64,000 nucleotides of DNA from Microbotryum silenes-acaulis (lineage: Eukaryota > Basidiomycota > Microbotryomycetes > Microbotryales > Microbotryaceae). Both the position numbers and the translations under genes were made by a program. This document shows positions 13,019-24,643 of this stretch, piece after piece; the first letter of the stretch is position 1; the number at the start of each line of letters is the position of its first letter. The stretch lies in assembly GCA_003665825.1 (NCBI GenBank), contig QPFY01000004.1:1054001-1118000 (forward strand), given 5' to 3'. A model generated the notes under the pieces. It had not been told where the DNA came from. It did not search any database and was given only the letters and a program-made list of their open reading frames with translations.

Positions 13019-15408
13019 TTAGATGGGCGTACCGGGATAGTAGAAGGCGACGATGGCGATGACGACATAGGCCATCATCAACGTTCCACCTTCGAGCCAG
13101 TTACTACGACCGTCCTGAATGGCAAAGTTGACCGCGCAGATCGACAAGAAGAGGATCAAGGTCTCGAACGGGTCGAACGCGAGCGTGAGCGGTTGACCGA
13201 TCATCCAGCCGATGAGAACGAGCAAAGGGATGACGAAGAGAGCGATCTGGATCGAGGACCCGACGGCGACACTCATGGCGAGATCGAGCTTGCCTTTGCT
13301 GGCAACGGTTACGGCGGTGATGTGCTCAGCGGCATTGCCGACCAAAGGGAGCAGGATGAGCGCCACAAACTCTCGGTTAAGCGAGGTCGTCGAGACGAGA
13401 CCGTCAATCGACCCGACTAAGATCTCAGCGGTGTAACCAGTCAAACCCGTAACGACGAGCAAAAGCACGAAGGCGTAGACGACACTGAGGCGAGGCGTGT
13501 TGTGGTCCTTGTCTTGCATGCTCTGCGCCTCGGCATCATGGTCGCTCCTGTTCGTGTCGACGCGCGACAGGACGGACGATGCCGACGAGGAGCTACCACC
13601 CCAGCTAGGAAGACTGGGAATACGGAACACACCGCCTTCGGTAGGAGGCTGAGGCCCTTCGATGTAAGCGGCGATGGGACGACGCTTTTCTCCGGGCTCG
13701 AGGACGACGGGAACGAAGAGGTAGCTGAGGAGCGGAGGGACCTTCGACTCAGTTCAAATGCACCAAGTTTTTAGTCGAAACCAATGCTCTGGTATTGAAC
13801 TGACCTATGAGTCCACAACTGGAACAACATATAGCCGATGTAGGTGATCAAGAGCAGGATGGCCACGCCGCGCGAGATGGACATGACATCGCGAGCGGTC
13901 GTTGCAGCATCGAGCAAATTGTCATCGGTCACGAACGCGACGAAGCCAACTGGGATTATAATGGATGAGATGGCGACACCGAGCAAGTTGATGTTGAGGT
14001 TCGCAGAGCTGAGGCGGTGCAAAAGGTGGGATCGAAGATTAGGGAGGGTGGCCGGGCGGCCGGGCGGCACAGTGGCAGCGGTCTGGGTTACTTACCGCGA
14101 CTCGTATCCTTGTTCGTGGAAGCGAAGACCACCAGCGAAGAAGCACATGCCGAGCACGAGCAAACAGTTGGAGAGGATACTGCCAAGCATGCTTGACTGC
14201 ACAACGCGCAGCTCGCCTTTAACCAAGGCGAGGATAGAGATGATCAACTGCGCAGTGACAAGCAACATAAGTCAAATACAGCCCACGATGGGACAGTAAA
14301 GTACAGTAAACTAACCTCGGTAGCGTTTCCAAAACTGGCGTTTAGAAGACCACCAAGTGCATCGCCCACGCGGAGAGCGAGCTCCTCCGTCGCAAAACCA
14401 AGAAGTGCGGCCAAGGGGACGATGGCAGCAAAGGAGGTGAAGAAACAGACGGCGGCGGTTTGGTGTGAGACTGTTGGAAAAAAGTGGCAAAGTTAGTGAT
14501 ATCCAATAACCAACGTTGCGCAGCTATGTACAAAGAGACTTACAGTTCATGGCCCAGGCGATCTGTAGCGAGGTAGCGAGGAAGCGTACTTGAGCGCGTG
14601 GCAGAGAGATGTGGGGTACAGCATCAGCAGCGCGAACTCACAGGAATGAACACGAGCAGGATGTTGAGGTACGAGTAACGCAACGTGTTGATGAAGCTCA
14701 ATTTCCATCCGGGAGGGGCGCCGACTGGTTTCTTGGGCGTGAGGAGCACTTCGGTGAAGGGGATCGGACGCCCGGCGGCAGCGGCTTGGGCCTGCGCCTG
14801 CGCCGAGGTGGCTGACTTGTAGAGGGGCGCGGTCGAATTGGCGACCGCGGCAGAGAGTGAAGTGTTAGAACGGGGCACTCCGGGAGTTACTTGAGGGTCT
14901 GATCCATCACTCGAGACGGTACGCAGGTTTGGGACACTGGCGCTGCGCTCCGGGGTCGCGTGGGACTGCAGCAAGCGACCACGCAAGCGCACGTAGAGTG
15001 GCTGCTGCTGCTGCTCGTCATCGCCATCGACGGTGCCGATGAGGGTGGTGGGAGCAGCACTGGGGTGTTCATTGTGGAAATGATCTTGATTTGGGGGAAA
15101 TGATTTGGGGGTATTGAACTGGGGGAGTGAACCCTTTATAGGGGGTTCATCTGTGGCGGCCGCACGGGGAACAAGTCAGCTATCGGATCCGGATCGAATG
15201 ATGCGCCCACGCGACCCCCGCACGGCGCCGTGGTGCTTGGCGGGTGTCGATGCACCGGCGCGACTTGGCCACACGTGTCTTGGATGCTTGCGCTCACGCG
15301 ACTCAGATTTGACCTACCAACGTCGGCCGAGGAGTCCGCCAGTGCAACAGGGGAGAGTTGCTGTTCGGAAGAGGTCGTATGGAAGGTGGTGGTGGCAGGT
15401 ATGTTCAT
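13019..15408 (-). CDS. VCX1: Vacuolar-type calcium/proton exchanger (CAX family)
   Basis: Exons 15408..15318, 15150..14642, 14562..14544, 14470..14316, 14247..14096, 14008..13805, 13724..13019, giving 611 aa. A hydrophilic N-terminus with a poly-Gln run (CAG repeat near 15005-15020) precedes about 11 membrane segments. Both CAX signature repeats are visible: [28 protein letters not shown] (c-1, split by an intron) and [28 protein letters not shown] (c-2). These glutamates and the GNxxE motifs line the ion path. The third exon is only 19 nt and encodes IAWAMN, needed to join VFIP to FSHQTA. The 5' end uses a 91-nt first exon, because no in-frame ATG exists in exon 2; this start is inferred. 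The family exports cytosolic Ca2+ into the vacuole using the proton gradient. Confidence 0.88.
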
Positions 15409-17397
15409 TCGATTCGTGGCGGTGGGGGGCCTGCAAAGATCGCGGAGCGAGTGGGGAACAAGAGGGAGAGAGGCCGAATCGACGACGCGCGGTCGCACCG
15501 CCACCTTGGGCTTGGCAATCGCCTGCAATCGCTCCGGCGCTCGAATTTGACGCAAGGTCGCGCCCGGGCTAGCTCTGGATGACATATGTCGGCATGCGGT
15601 CGTGCCGACGGCTCCCGAGCTGCAAGCATTGCTAGGTAGGTATACACACAGGGAGGCGGAGAGTGGAGATGCCAAGGTGGTGGAAAGAGGTGACACGAGG
15701 TGTCTTTTCTGTGCATTGGATGCAGCACACCAATACTCTCGGCGGCCGGCGCCTCAAAGCTTGTTACCCGAGCGCTCGACGCTGGCTTCCGGCCACTGCT
15801 AACAACGGTGCTGCACGGCTGCTACTTGAGATTGACATTCGAGAGTCGCGTGCTATCGCGATTCGCCGGCCGAGCCCAAGTCGCCTGCCTGCATGCCTGC
15901 AACTCGCCCGCGCTAGCTTGGCTGGAAAATGGACATCGGACAAGTTCCTGAACTCCGGGTTGAACTCCCGCACTCACGTTGCGGTCACGGCTAGCCATAC
16001 GAGTGTGTATTTCAAACTTCTCAACTAGGGTCATGTCTATCTTGATGTGGTCATAGCTCCCGATCGACATTGCAAGTGTTTTTCAGTGGTGAACTTGAGC
16101 TTGAGCGCTCGCAGCCCCTGCCAAATGGGCATTCAACTCTCCAAAGCCGCTTGCACAGTGATTTTTAGCGAGAGAGGTGATGTCATGTTGCAGCGGGGCT
16201 CGAGAAACCGAAAGGGACCGTGTCGTAACTAACAACTCGGTCACTATAGAAATGTAACAAAGTAAGAAAGAGACATGAGAGTGTAAATAGGGGAGGTGGG
16301 CGGGAAGCTTAAGAGACCGAGAGATCGCTTTGCGAGGCGTAGCGATCGTGGATGATAAGTAACAGGGCAACTATGACAGAGGCACGGCGTAGCATACCTT
16401 TGCGAGGCGTAGCGCAGGCGTTCAATACAATTGAACGAGCGTCCGGGAAGACTCCGCGCGAGGTAGCCTATGGGATGCTATGCGTTAGTTTGGTGCGCCC
16501 AACTAGGGCGATCCAGGAAAGGGTAGAGATCGTACAGAGAGGTCGCGGAGAACTACTGCACGGCAAGTGAGCTATGAGTACGTCGTGCAACTAGCCGAGC
16601 GTATTCTGAACACTTACCTCGAGCGCGTGGCAGGCGTGCGTGCGTCGAGGGTTTCTGGAAAGCAGCGGGCTGCTGTAAGGTCCTGATGAAGGAGACTGCT
16701 GAGTGAGCGACGGATCGCTTGGATGAGGATCCAATGTTGGAAGACCAACTGACCCTTGGCAGAGGGTGGCAGTGCTGGAGCAGCGAGCTGGTTCCAGAAT
16801 GTGTCGACGGTGCGGAACCGAGGAGAGGGTAAGCGGCGCGGACGCGAGGTACTCGCAGAGAGGCTGAGGGCTCTGAGGACTCACGGAGAGACCTAGGACG
16901 CTGAGCGCTCCGGAGAGGGTAGGATCGGCTGACGCTGAGTCAGGACTAGAATGCACGGGTGCGCGCTTGAACAATGAGCGTGGAACTCTTACCGCTAAAG
17001 CTGAACAGACATCGGCACGCAGTCTGCTCTGGCGCTCAGCGCGAAATCGTTCGAGCCGTCGTCGAGCGCTCCAAGCAGTTCCAAAGCGGGCGAGTCGCCG
17101 TGACTGAACTTGCGCATGACACACACCTTGCCCCTTTCCCCATCCCTATCCCCCGCACGAGACTGTCCAACCTCTCCAAACACTGAACCATCAACTTCAA
17201 GGGCCTGTCCCTGACTCGAGCTCTTTCCTTACAAGACGTCGCGAGGGACCCACGAACGACGTCATCGATCAGCGCTCAGCTCCCAGCCTCCCACTGTCGC
17301 CACAAGTCAGACACCGGCCGAACTGCTCTGACTCATCCCTCATTGTCCTTCACCACAACTCCCCTTACCCCATCCCGAGGTCAATACAAGTCAAACG
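15409..17397. other. Divergent intergenic region between CAX and zinc-ribbon genes
   Basis: About 2 kb, upstream of both flanking genes. Open frames here (for example 16591-17124 on minus) look like composition shadows. It contains a small group of inverted and direct repeats at 16323-16436 (listed separately). Confidence 0.45.
16323..16436. repeat. Short direct and inverted repeats
   Basis: CTTTGCGAGGCGTAGCG occurs exactly at 16328-16344 and 16398-16414, with a partial copy (CGGCGTAGC) near 16385. The first copy lies inside a perfect inverted repeat (GATCGCT 16323-16329 / AGCGATC 16341-16347). Just after the second copy is another palindrome, GTTCAAT...ATTGAAC (16420-16436). Origin unknown. 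Confidence 0.6.
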
Positions 17398-17868
17398 ATG
17401 GATTTCTGCATCTGTTTGCAAATCGGATGCTCCAATAGGTTGTCGCAGGAGGGCGACGGTCAGAGTCGCGTCTGTCCTCGGTGTCACAATGCCGCCGTTG
17501 TACAGGTCAAGAGCACCAATTGTCTCGAGGTAAGTCCTAAGCCAGCACAAATAATTTGAATCCGAGAGACTTCAGTCGAAGGAGCCTTGCTGGGACTCGC
17601 GAGCGCGTATTTTGCGACACGAGCGACTTATACCCCTCTCGTCATGCCCGACCACCAGATCTGCTGCGTCCCTCTCGTCCCTCTCGGCTCGGACCATCTC
17701 TGGCACTGTTCGATCTGTCAATGGCAAATCGACCAATCTGCTCCACCGCCTCCTTTGCCTCAGCAAGGTTGGGCCCCACCGCAACAACAGCAAGGGTACG
17801 CGCCGAAGGTGCAGATGCAGTTCCAACAACCCGGGTATGAACAACAACAACAGCACTACCCCAAGTAA
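17398..17868 (+). CDS. Small zinc-ribbon (zinc_ribbon_15-like) protein
   Basis: Exons 17398..17529 and 17659..17868 give 113 aa. It begins MDFCICLQIGC, followed by VCPRCHNAAVVQVKS and, in exon 2, ICCVPLVPLGSDHLWHCSICQWQI. The two CxxC pairs (CPRC and CSIC) and the HLWHCSICQW block match the short fungal zinc-ribbon family whose members have FFCI...CPRCHNAAV...FVPV.P...HxWxCxICxW. The C-terminal 50 residues are rich in Pro and Gln and probably disordered. No molecular function is established to my knowledge. Donor GTAAGT and acceptor CACCAG join at phase 0. Confidence 0.8.
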
Positions 17869-18232
17869 CCGACCTTGATGACACTGCACATCGGAAGCAA
17901 CTTCGGATTCGAGGACGAGATGGAAGAGATAGACGGCAGGAGGGATCAAGGAGAGGAGGATCTTGCGCCGGAGATTAGGCTTCGATGAGTCGAGGGAATA
18001 TTCGAGGGATAGTGTTGTCGCGCCTTTTATCCGCACACGAGTGTTTTAATTATGCATTGACGACAAGTTTTGTTTCTGGCATTGAGATGGCAGTCTGGTG
18101 GGATCTTCTGATCCGTTTTGCGGAATCGGTCAGGCGCCCCGAAAAAAGCTCGCCACCTCCTACAGGGACACCAGACCTGCCCTCAGTCCTCCTAACATGT
18201 AGAACAAGACGACCTCAATCAAGCACTCCAGA
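17869..18232. other. Intergenic region before the tRNA-like genes
   Basis: 364 bp, probably the 3' UTR of the zinc-ribbon gene and upstream sequence of the first tRNA-like gene. Nothing else recognised. Confidence 0.4.
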
Positions 18233-18420
18233 ACCCGGTTGGCTCAGTGGTTTAGAGCGCGGCCACTTATATGTCTCTGAATTAAGCGGCTGTGTGGCCA
18301 TTGCCGGGGGATCCTCCCCCTGTCCCCCCCGTTGAGGCAGGGTTCCCCGGCGGTGGCTGCATGGCGGACACTTCGGGTTAAGCCAGGCTGAGGTCACGAG
18401 TTCGAATCTTGTACTGGGTA
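18233..18420 (+). tRNA. tRNA-like gene 1 with long intron, isotype unresolved
   Basis: A cloverleaf can be drawn: acceptor ACCCGGT (18233-18239) with ACTGGGT (18413-18419) and discriminator A18420; D arm GCTC...GAGC with A-box TGGCTCAGTGG; anticodon stem CGGCC (18260-18264) with GGCTG (18386-18390); T arm ACGAG-TTCGAAT-CTTGT with B-box GTTCGAATC. Pol III-type T runs follow (18423 onward). The halves are separated by about 114 nt of intron. TAAG just before the 3' half can pair with CTTA of the anticodon region, as in pre-tRNA. The loop reads A-C-T-T-A-T before the intron, so position 33 is C rather than U in a strict alignment, and the isotype cannot be assigned by eye. Confidence 0.6.
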
Positions 18421-18921
18421 GGTTTTACCACTTTTTCTTGCTGTGGTATGTTTTGCCCATCTTTGGGCTTGGCGCGCGACGGGCAATCCGCAGGCCATTT
18501 GCTCTCCGACAGGGGCCAGGGTGATCAGGCAAATGGGTTTGCGGAAGCCCCTCATATCCCCGCTCGGCTCTGTACAGAAGATCCTACTGCAACTGGTCAT
18601 GACTTGTGGTGTCGATGCTATGCGAACCGGGATCGAGCGATTATTGAAGCCCAGCGTGGTATCGGACAGGGGCCGTCTCGCAACAGGCTCTCGTGGGCCT
18701 TGGGCAAGGCGTTGGGCCATTATCAGTGCAGGCCAGCGAAGCTTCACTCTGCATACTCCTTCATCGTCTAGGTATGGAGCAGAAGTACCTCTCTGTTGAC
18801 GGTTGCGCGTTTCAGCGCGAGCAGTGATTTCAATCAGTCGATCGAGTGACCGCCGCTCGCCACTCACGCTTTCGAACTCTTCCATCTGTACAAGTTTGGA
18901 CTCTCCAGCACCACCGCAAGC
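18421..18921. other. Spacer between the two tRNA-like genes
   Basis: About 500 bp with no supported gene. It begins with the T-rich Pol III terminator region of tRNA-like gene 1. Confidence 0.4.
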
Positions 18922-19120
18922 ACCCTGTTAGCTCAGTGGTATAGAGCGCGGTCACTTAAATCTCAGGAGAGCTTTGCCGCTCATGCGAGACCCTCGAAGC
19001 CAAACTGCCCATGCCAAAAACGAAAGCAAGCGGCTGTTGGTTTGCCGAGGCTCCTCTTGACGACAGACGCTCGACGAGTAAGAAAGGCTGAAGTCACGAG
19101 TTCGAATCTTGTACGGGGTA
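18922..19120 (+). tRNA. tRNA-like gene 2 with long intron, isotype unresolved
   Basis: Same architecture as gene 1: acceptor ACCCTGT (18922-18928) with ACGGGGT (19113-19119) and discriminator A19120; D arm GCTC...GAGC; anticodon stem CGGTC (18949-18953) with GGCTG (19086-19090); T arm identical to gene 1; terminator T run at about 19132. The intron is about 125 nt and unlike that of gene 1. TAAG (19078-19082) can again pair with CTTA. The loop reads A-C-T-T-A-A before the intron, so C33 would again replace the near-universal U33. Compensatory acceptor differences between the two genes (C-G/T-G and G-C pairs kept) argue for real structures, not one decayed copy. Confidence 0.6.
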
Positions 19121-19595
19121 TGTGTTTAATGCTTTTTGGCTACACTCTCTCTTGGTTGCAACTGCTCAGGTGGTGTTCGGCATGGATTGTCAATTACGTA
19201 CTAGTACTAGTCAGCGGGCAAACCGCTTCGGCCGACGGGCCCGGCCTCGGGCTGACACTTGCATCCGGGAGTCAGAAACATCGAATCTTTAATACGCGCT
19301 CGTCGCTCTCGATTAGTAAGTTGGACAGTGAAGCAGGATGATAATGAAGCCCCATGAACGAGTAGAGCAATAGGCTCGGAGGACACGATTTACCAGTGGG
19401 TTTACAAATGCGCGGGAGTCGAGATTCGGGAGCGGCAGGTCGAGTGGGGCACGTGTTTGGGCATCGCTCGGGGTCGCCCTCTTGCTTTCCCAACGCCCTC
19501 CCAAAATCTCCTCCCTCAATCACTTGGTTCTCGGCGGTCACACGCTAGGGATTTCACAAACCGTTTCCATCATTTCGACCACACCAGAGCTACAG
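19121..19595. other. Intergenic region upstream of MTHFR
   Basis: About 475 bp that probably holds the MTHFR promoter and leader. A TACTAGTACTAGT tandem lies near 19199. No gene recognised. Confidence 0.4.
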
Positions 19596-22247
19596 AGTGA
19601 GTCATATTGAAATCTCGATCGCGAGTGGTTGCATGACGCCGCTCAGCTGTCAGACGGCGCTGGACGGCTTCGCAACCCGAGCGTCGGACTGTTTCGTGAT
19701 CATCGTCGTCGTCGCTGAACTCTGGATCGCCGGCGTGATACTTGTTTGTCCTGGGTAGTGGTCAAGATCTCGGAGAAGATCGCCAAGGTACGTAGCTTTC
19801 CGCCGCTACGCGATGGGTCAACTGTTTCAGCTGACCTGTATTGTGCCCTACACACGTCGACTCGACAGGCCGAGCGAGATGGCCGACCTTGGTGGTCCTT
19901 CGAGTTCTTCCCTCCGCGTACCCCGGACGGATGGGTCAACTTGTACGACCGTATCGAGCGCATGAAGCAACTCGGTCCCATCTTTGTCGACATCACGTGA
20001 GTATCCGTTCCTGGCTTGACCGGTTCGATCGACATGGTCGGCCGGAGCTTGCGCGGTTGTAACGGATGGGGACCGATCTCCGCTGCCTTGACGATCCGCC
20101 GAGTCAACCGACGAGCGAGCGATCGATCGATCACCTTCGTCGAGCGTGGCGCACATTTGTTCCGGGTGATCACCGTGAAGGTCCACGGAGGATGCTTCCA
20201 GTTGTGGAGAGGAGGATGACCTGTGGGACAGTTACTATCCTCGCCACTGCAACAGCTTGCTAACCCCGGGAAAGTTTCATTCGCAGTTGGGGAGCCGGTG
20301 GAGCCACTTCCGAAGCGACTACAACCTTTGTCAAGCACGCTCACTCTGAGCTTGGTCTTGAGACGTGCATGCACTTGACTTGCACCAACATGCCCGTTTC
20401 GATGGTCGACGCTGCTCTCAAGGTCAGCCCTCTCTGAAGCTTTAGCTAGGCATCTTGGATCTTCGCTAATTTTTCTTCTTTGCGTGCGATACGACTGCAA
20501 CCGCATTCTAAATTGAATAGGATGCATACGATTCGGGATGCCGCAACATTCTCGCACTCCGTGGTGACCCCCCTCGCGGTTCGGAAGAATGGGTCCAGAC
20601 AGAGGGCGGCTTCAACCACGCCATCGATCTCATCCGTCACATCCGCAAGCACTACGGCGACTATTTTGACATTGGAGTGAGTGCTCGCAAGCTCAAGCGA
20701 TTGAGTTTGATTCGTGTCCTGATGCTTTCCAGAGCTTGCATAGGTCGCCGGCTTCCCCGAAGGTCATCCACAAGCCGAATCGGCCGAGCTCGAGATGAAG
20801 CACTTCAAAGCCAAGATCGACGCTGGAGCGAACGTCATCTTCACGCAAATGTTCTACGACGCCAATGTGTTCATCAACTGGGGTCGACGCGTCCGAGAAG
20901 CCGACATCACGGTCCCCATTGTTCCCGGGATCATGCCCATTCAGACCTTTGCTTCGTTCAAGCGTCGCACCGATTTCGCAAAGACGATCGTGCCGCAGGA
21001 GTTGTGGGATTTGCTCGAACCGATCAAAGATGATGATTTGAAGGTGCGAGAGGTTGGCACAAAGTTCGTCGCGGACATGTGCCGAAAGGTCTTGATGGCC
21101 GGGATCGGCATCAACGGCATCCACTGCTGTGAGTCTCCTGATCTCGGACTCCAAAGTTCTTCTCGAAGCTAACCTCATCGCTTATGCTACGCTAGACACG
21201 ATGAACTTGTCTCGTGGTACCGAGATGCTCTTGGAAGAGATGAACTTCGTGGCCCAAGCCGACATCGTTAAGCCCTTGCCGTGGCGAGTCTCGCTCACGC
21301 AAAAGCGACGTACCGAAACGACGCGACCCATCTTTTGGTCGAACCGTACACGTTCTTACCTTTCCCGCACGGCCGACTGGGACGAATTCCCGAACGGTCG
21401 ATGGGGCAACCAGGCGTCGCCCGCGTTCGGTGATCTCGATTCGCTGGCTCTGTCCTTACCGCATAAGGCCCAGGACGCGACAACGCTGTGGGGAGAACCA
21501 ACTTCGTTCGAGGACGTCGCACAGCTCTTTGCTGGTTTTTGCACGGGAGACCTCAAGGCTTTGCCCTGGAGCGATCAACCCGTCGCCAGGGAGACGACGG
21601 TCATTTCGGAGCCGCTGAAGAAGATCAACTCGGCTGGGTTCTTGACCATCAACTCGCAGCCTCGCGTGGATGGAGCTGGCAGCAGTGATCCTGTTCATGG
21701 ATGGGGCCCGAGGGGCGGCTACGTTTACCAAAAGGTAAGCTGTTGGTGTCCCGCTCAATTGAACTTATATCTCTTCGAAACTGACATGACACGATCTGTC
21801 TTCGCTCAGGCCTACCTCGAGTTCTTCGCCTCGTCGGCACACCTCGACGATCTTCTCAAGGTGTTGCAACGTTACCCTTCGATGACGTACCACGCCGTGA
21901 ACAAGGCCGGTGACCTGCAGACCAACGCGGCACCTGGACCCAACGCCGTCACCTGGGGTGTCTTCCCCAGCGCCGAGGTGATTCAACCGACCGTCGTGGA
22001 CGGCACGGCTTTTCTGGCCTGGAAGGACGAGGCGTTCGAGCTGGGTACTTTGTGGGCCGAGCTCTACTCCAAGACGCGCCAGGAATCGGCCAAGGTCATC
22101 TCGGAAATCTTTGACACGTTCTACCTTGTCAACTTGGTCCAAAACGATTACCGCGACGAGGACGAACTCGCCATCTTCAAGCCATTCTTCGAGGTTATTG
22201 ATGGCACCAAAACGGCCACCGCGAACGGCGTCAACGGATCGCACTAG
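19596..22247 (+). CDS. MTHFR: Methylenetetrahydrofolate reductase
   Basis: Exons 19596, 19759..19787, 19869..19996, 20287..20422, 20521..20676, 20744..21128, 21196..21734, 21810..22247, giving 603 aa. It reduces 5,10-methylene-THF to 5-methyl-THF for methionine synthesis. The catalytic TIM-barrel half is obvious: [68 protein letters not shown]. The C-terminal regulatory half follows ([28 protein letters not shown]). The yeast orthologues are Met12/Met13. The start is unusual: exon 2 reads TG GTC AAG ATC TCG, so the ATG is completed by an A at 19596 immediately before a GTGAGT donor, giving [10 protein letters not shown] like the family N-terminus. The first intron is therefore inferred; all other junctions are firm. 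Confidence 0.9.
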
Positions 22248-23069
22248 ACATTGCGCCATCATCATAAAACGGTCCTCAACAAGGCCGATATGCACACTAT
22301 TTTCTTGCTCAACCAATCATCCTACAGCAGGAACACGAAAGAAGGACGCTGCCGCCGTCATCTTCTCTGTCCTCGCAAGTCTCTGCGTTCAGTTCTCATC
22401 GTTATGTTTCATCTTGTCATTACTTCAACCGCAACGTGCAAGATCATCTACAACCGTGCTCCACCACGGATTCTCTTCCGCCTCCATGTACGCTGTACTA
22501 CCACCGACGACGACGGATGATCCTTTGCTCCTTTCAAGTCCCTTCAACTCGGACTGTCTTCATCTTTCTCTTCCCCTACGCATTCTCTCAACAAGATACC
22601 TGTTATGCAAGCCCTAAATTCAACTTCCTTTTTGACCTTACATCCTTACCTAAACGTAATTAGCTCTGTTCCTTGATATGCCCATTCAATTTGCGGTATC
22701 CCTCGAGTCTTTTCAACGCGAAACTTTCGTCATTTCTCAGGTCGCGAGAGGCTGATCGGACCGACTCGGGCTGCGCGCGTGAGGTGGATCGTCGCTTGAT
22801 CTCAGCCGCATCATCGCCGCACATCACTCTCACTCGGTTCGACTTCTCGACCTCCGATACCCTCCCTCCCGGCGATTACGTACCCACCCCATTTAGAGCT
22901 TTGACCTCGCCAGAAACACCCAGATCATCCTACACCCCAAGCCCTCCACTCGTAAACTCGTGCTTGCTCGCTCGACGCCCGGGATCCCTCCTCACGACCT
23001 TCTCGTCGTTCCTTGTCCCTGCACAACTCCCCTTTTGACAAATCCTTGGCCCGAGTATAACCAGCCACG
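22248..23069. other. Intergenic region MTHFR to NOSIP homologue
   Basis: About 820 bp, pyrimidine-rich on the + strand, containing the MTHFR 3' UTR and the promoter/leader of the next gene. Short open frames here have no family features. Confidence 0.4.
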
Positions 23070-24389
23070 ATGGTCCGCCACGCCAAGAACAACACCAACG
23101 CGTCGGCGTTCACCTACGCCGAGCGCCAAATGCTCAAGGATGGGTCCAAGCGCGAACGGTTAGGAAGGGATGCGATGAAGGTCCGTTGCCAAGAACCGTC
23201 TTCCTTCTTTTTTAGTGCGGCGTGGAGCTGATCTCTTGACGTGTGTGCGACGGTAGAACTTCAATGCGTGTTCGTTATGCCTTCAAGTCGCGCGAGACCC
23301 CAAGACGTGCGACGAAGGACATCTCTACTGCCACGAATGCATACTTTCCGCCCTCGTCGCGCAGAAGAAGGACATGCAACGCCAACAGGCGATCTTGGAG
23401 AGCATTCGGCTCGAGGCGCAGGTCGAGATGAAGAACGCGAGAGAGGCGGCGAGGCAGAGGGTCGTGGATGAGTTTGAATCGAGTCAGAATGGGTTGGGCA
23501 GTGGGCTCATTGATGGGAAGGCCAAGAGGAGGACTGAGGGGGCGAATGCGGAACAGGGGAAGGCTGGGGAGAAGAGGAAGGCAGGCGCGTTCGAGTTGGA
23601 CGAGAATGAGGTCGAAAAGTTGGCCGAGGAGGCGACGGTCGAGGCGCTGAATCGGACGGCGAGGGAGTTGGCCGAACAGAGTAAAGCAAAGTTGCCCAAC
23701 TTTTGGCTGGTGAGTGTGTTGTCTGTGGTGTTTGCAGTGAAGGAGGTTTTTGGTGCTGACCTGGTCCCGTCCGTGACTGCCTTGCAGCCCTCCCTGACAC
23801 CTTCAGCCACACCGGATTCAGTGCTCGATGTAAAGTTGCAGACCCTGTGTCACGCCACAAAACCGCCTCATTCCGTTTCGTACGTCCATGTCTCACCTTT
23901 GTGAACACCAACTTTCGTGTACTAACTTCCGTTGCCGGCCTTCTTCCCTCTCGACACCAGCCTGAAAACGTTGACGAATGTCCAATTCGAAGTAGACGCT
24001 TCCGATTCGGCCAAAGGCGTCGCGTGCATTTGCCCTGTCTGCCGCAAGAGCCTGACCAACAACGTCAAGGCGTATGTCGTTCGATCCTGTGGTCATGTCG
24101 TTTGGTGAGTCGTCGAGACTTGGACCCCCATGCCTGATTCGTTGCATTCCGGAACAGATTGAGCTAATCATCTTTCTTTGTGCGGCACTCCATTTCCCGC
24201 AGCGGTACCTGCATGGAAACGCTCTGCATCCCCGACAGGCAATGCGCGCACTGCGGAACATCGACAACTCCATCCGAGAAGAAGAAGAAGGCGAGACCGG
24301 CGTTCATCGAATTGCGTCGGGAGGGGACTGGGTTCGCTGCTGGGGGTCAGGCCGAGGCGACGAAGTATGATCTGCCTTTCCAGGGGTGA
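23070..24389 (+). CDS. NOSIP-type RING/U-box E3 ubiquitin ligase homologue
   Basis: Exons 23070..23180, 23257..23709, 23788..23879, 23961..24104, 24203..24389, giving 328 aa. N-terminus MVRHAKNNTNASAFTYAER and the segment FNACSLCLQVARDPKTCDEGHLYCHECIL match the split U-box/RING start of nitric-oxide-synthase-interacting proteins. A Lys/Glu-rich helical region follows (about residues 75-185). The second zinc-binding half is C-terminal: CICPVCRKSLTNNVKAYVVRSCGHVVCGTCMETL...RQCAHCG. NOSIP is a nuclear E3 and a splicing-associated protein in animals; fungi lack the NO synthase partner, so the spliceosomal/ubiquitin role is more relevant here (inference). Ends in a lysine-rich tail, EKKKKARP...YDLPFQG. 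All junctions have GTNNGT donors and consistent phases. Confidence 0.88.
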
Positions 24390-24643
24390 TGTTGTTCTAG
24401 AATCGAGTGTCGTGTATGTTTGTGGAAACATGGAGTAGTCTACATGCTAGATACGTGACGTGTGGCACGCAATTTTCGGCGATGACTGCCTCGTGAGCAC
24501 GGACCTCTCGTGGATCAAATCGGTCGATCTTCACACTGTAATTAAGGCGAGCGAGCACGTCGGGCCCCCACCTCAACTTCCTCCCCTTCCTCACCTACAA
24601 CCACAAACCCATTTCAATCCGCTCCACCCTCAACAAAAGAGCG

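Noticed and set aside
18922..19120. Ochre (UAA) suppressor tRNA
   Set aside because: It follows only from a strict loop alignment that also requires C33; intron boundaries are too uncertain to claim stop-codon reading.
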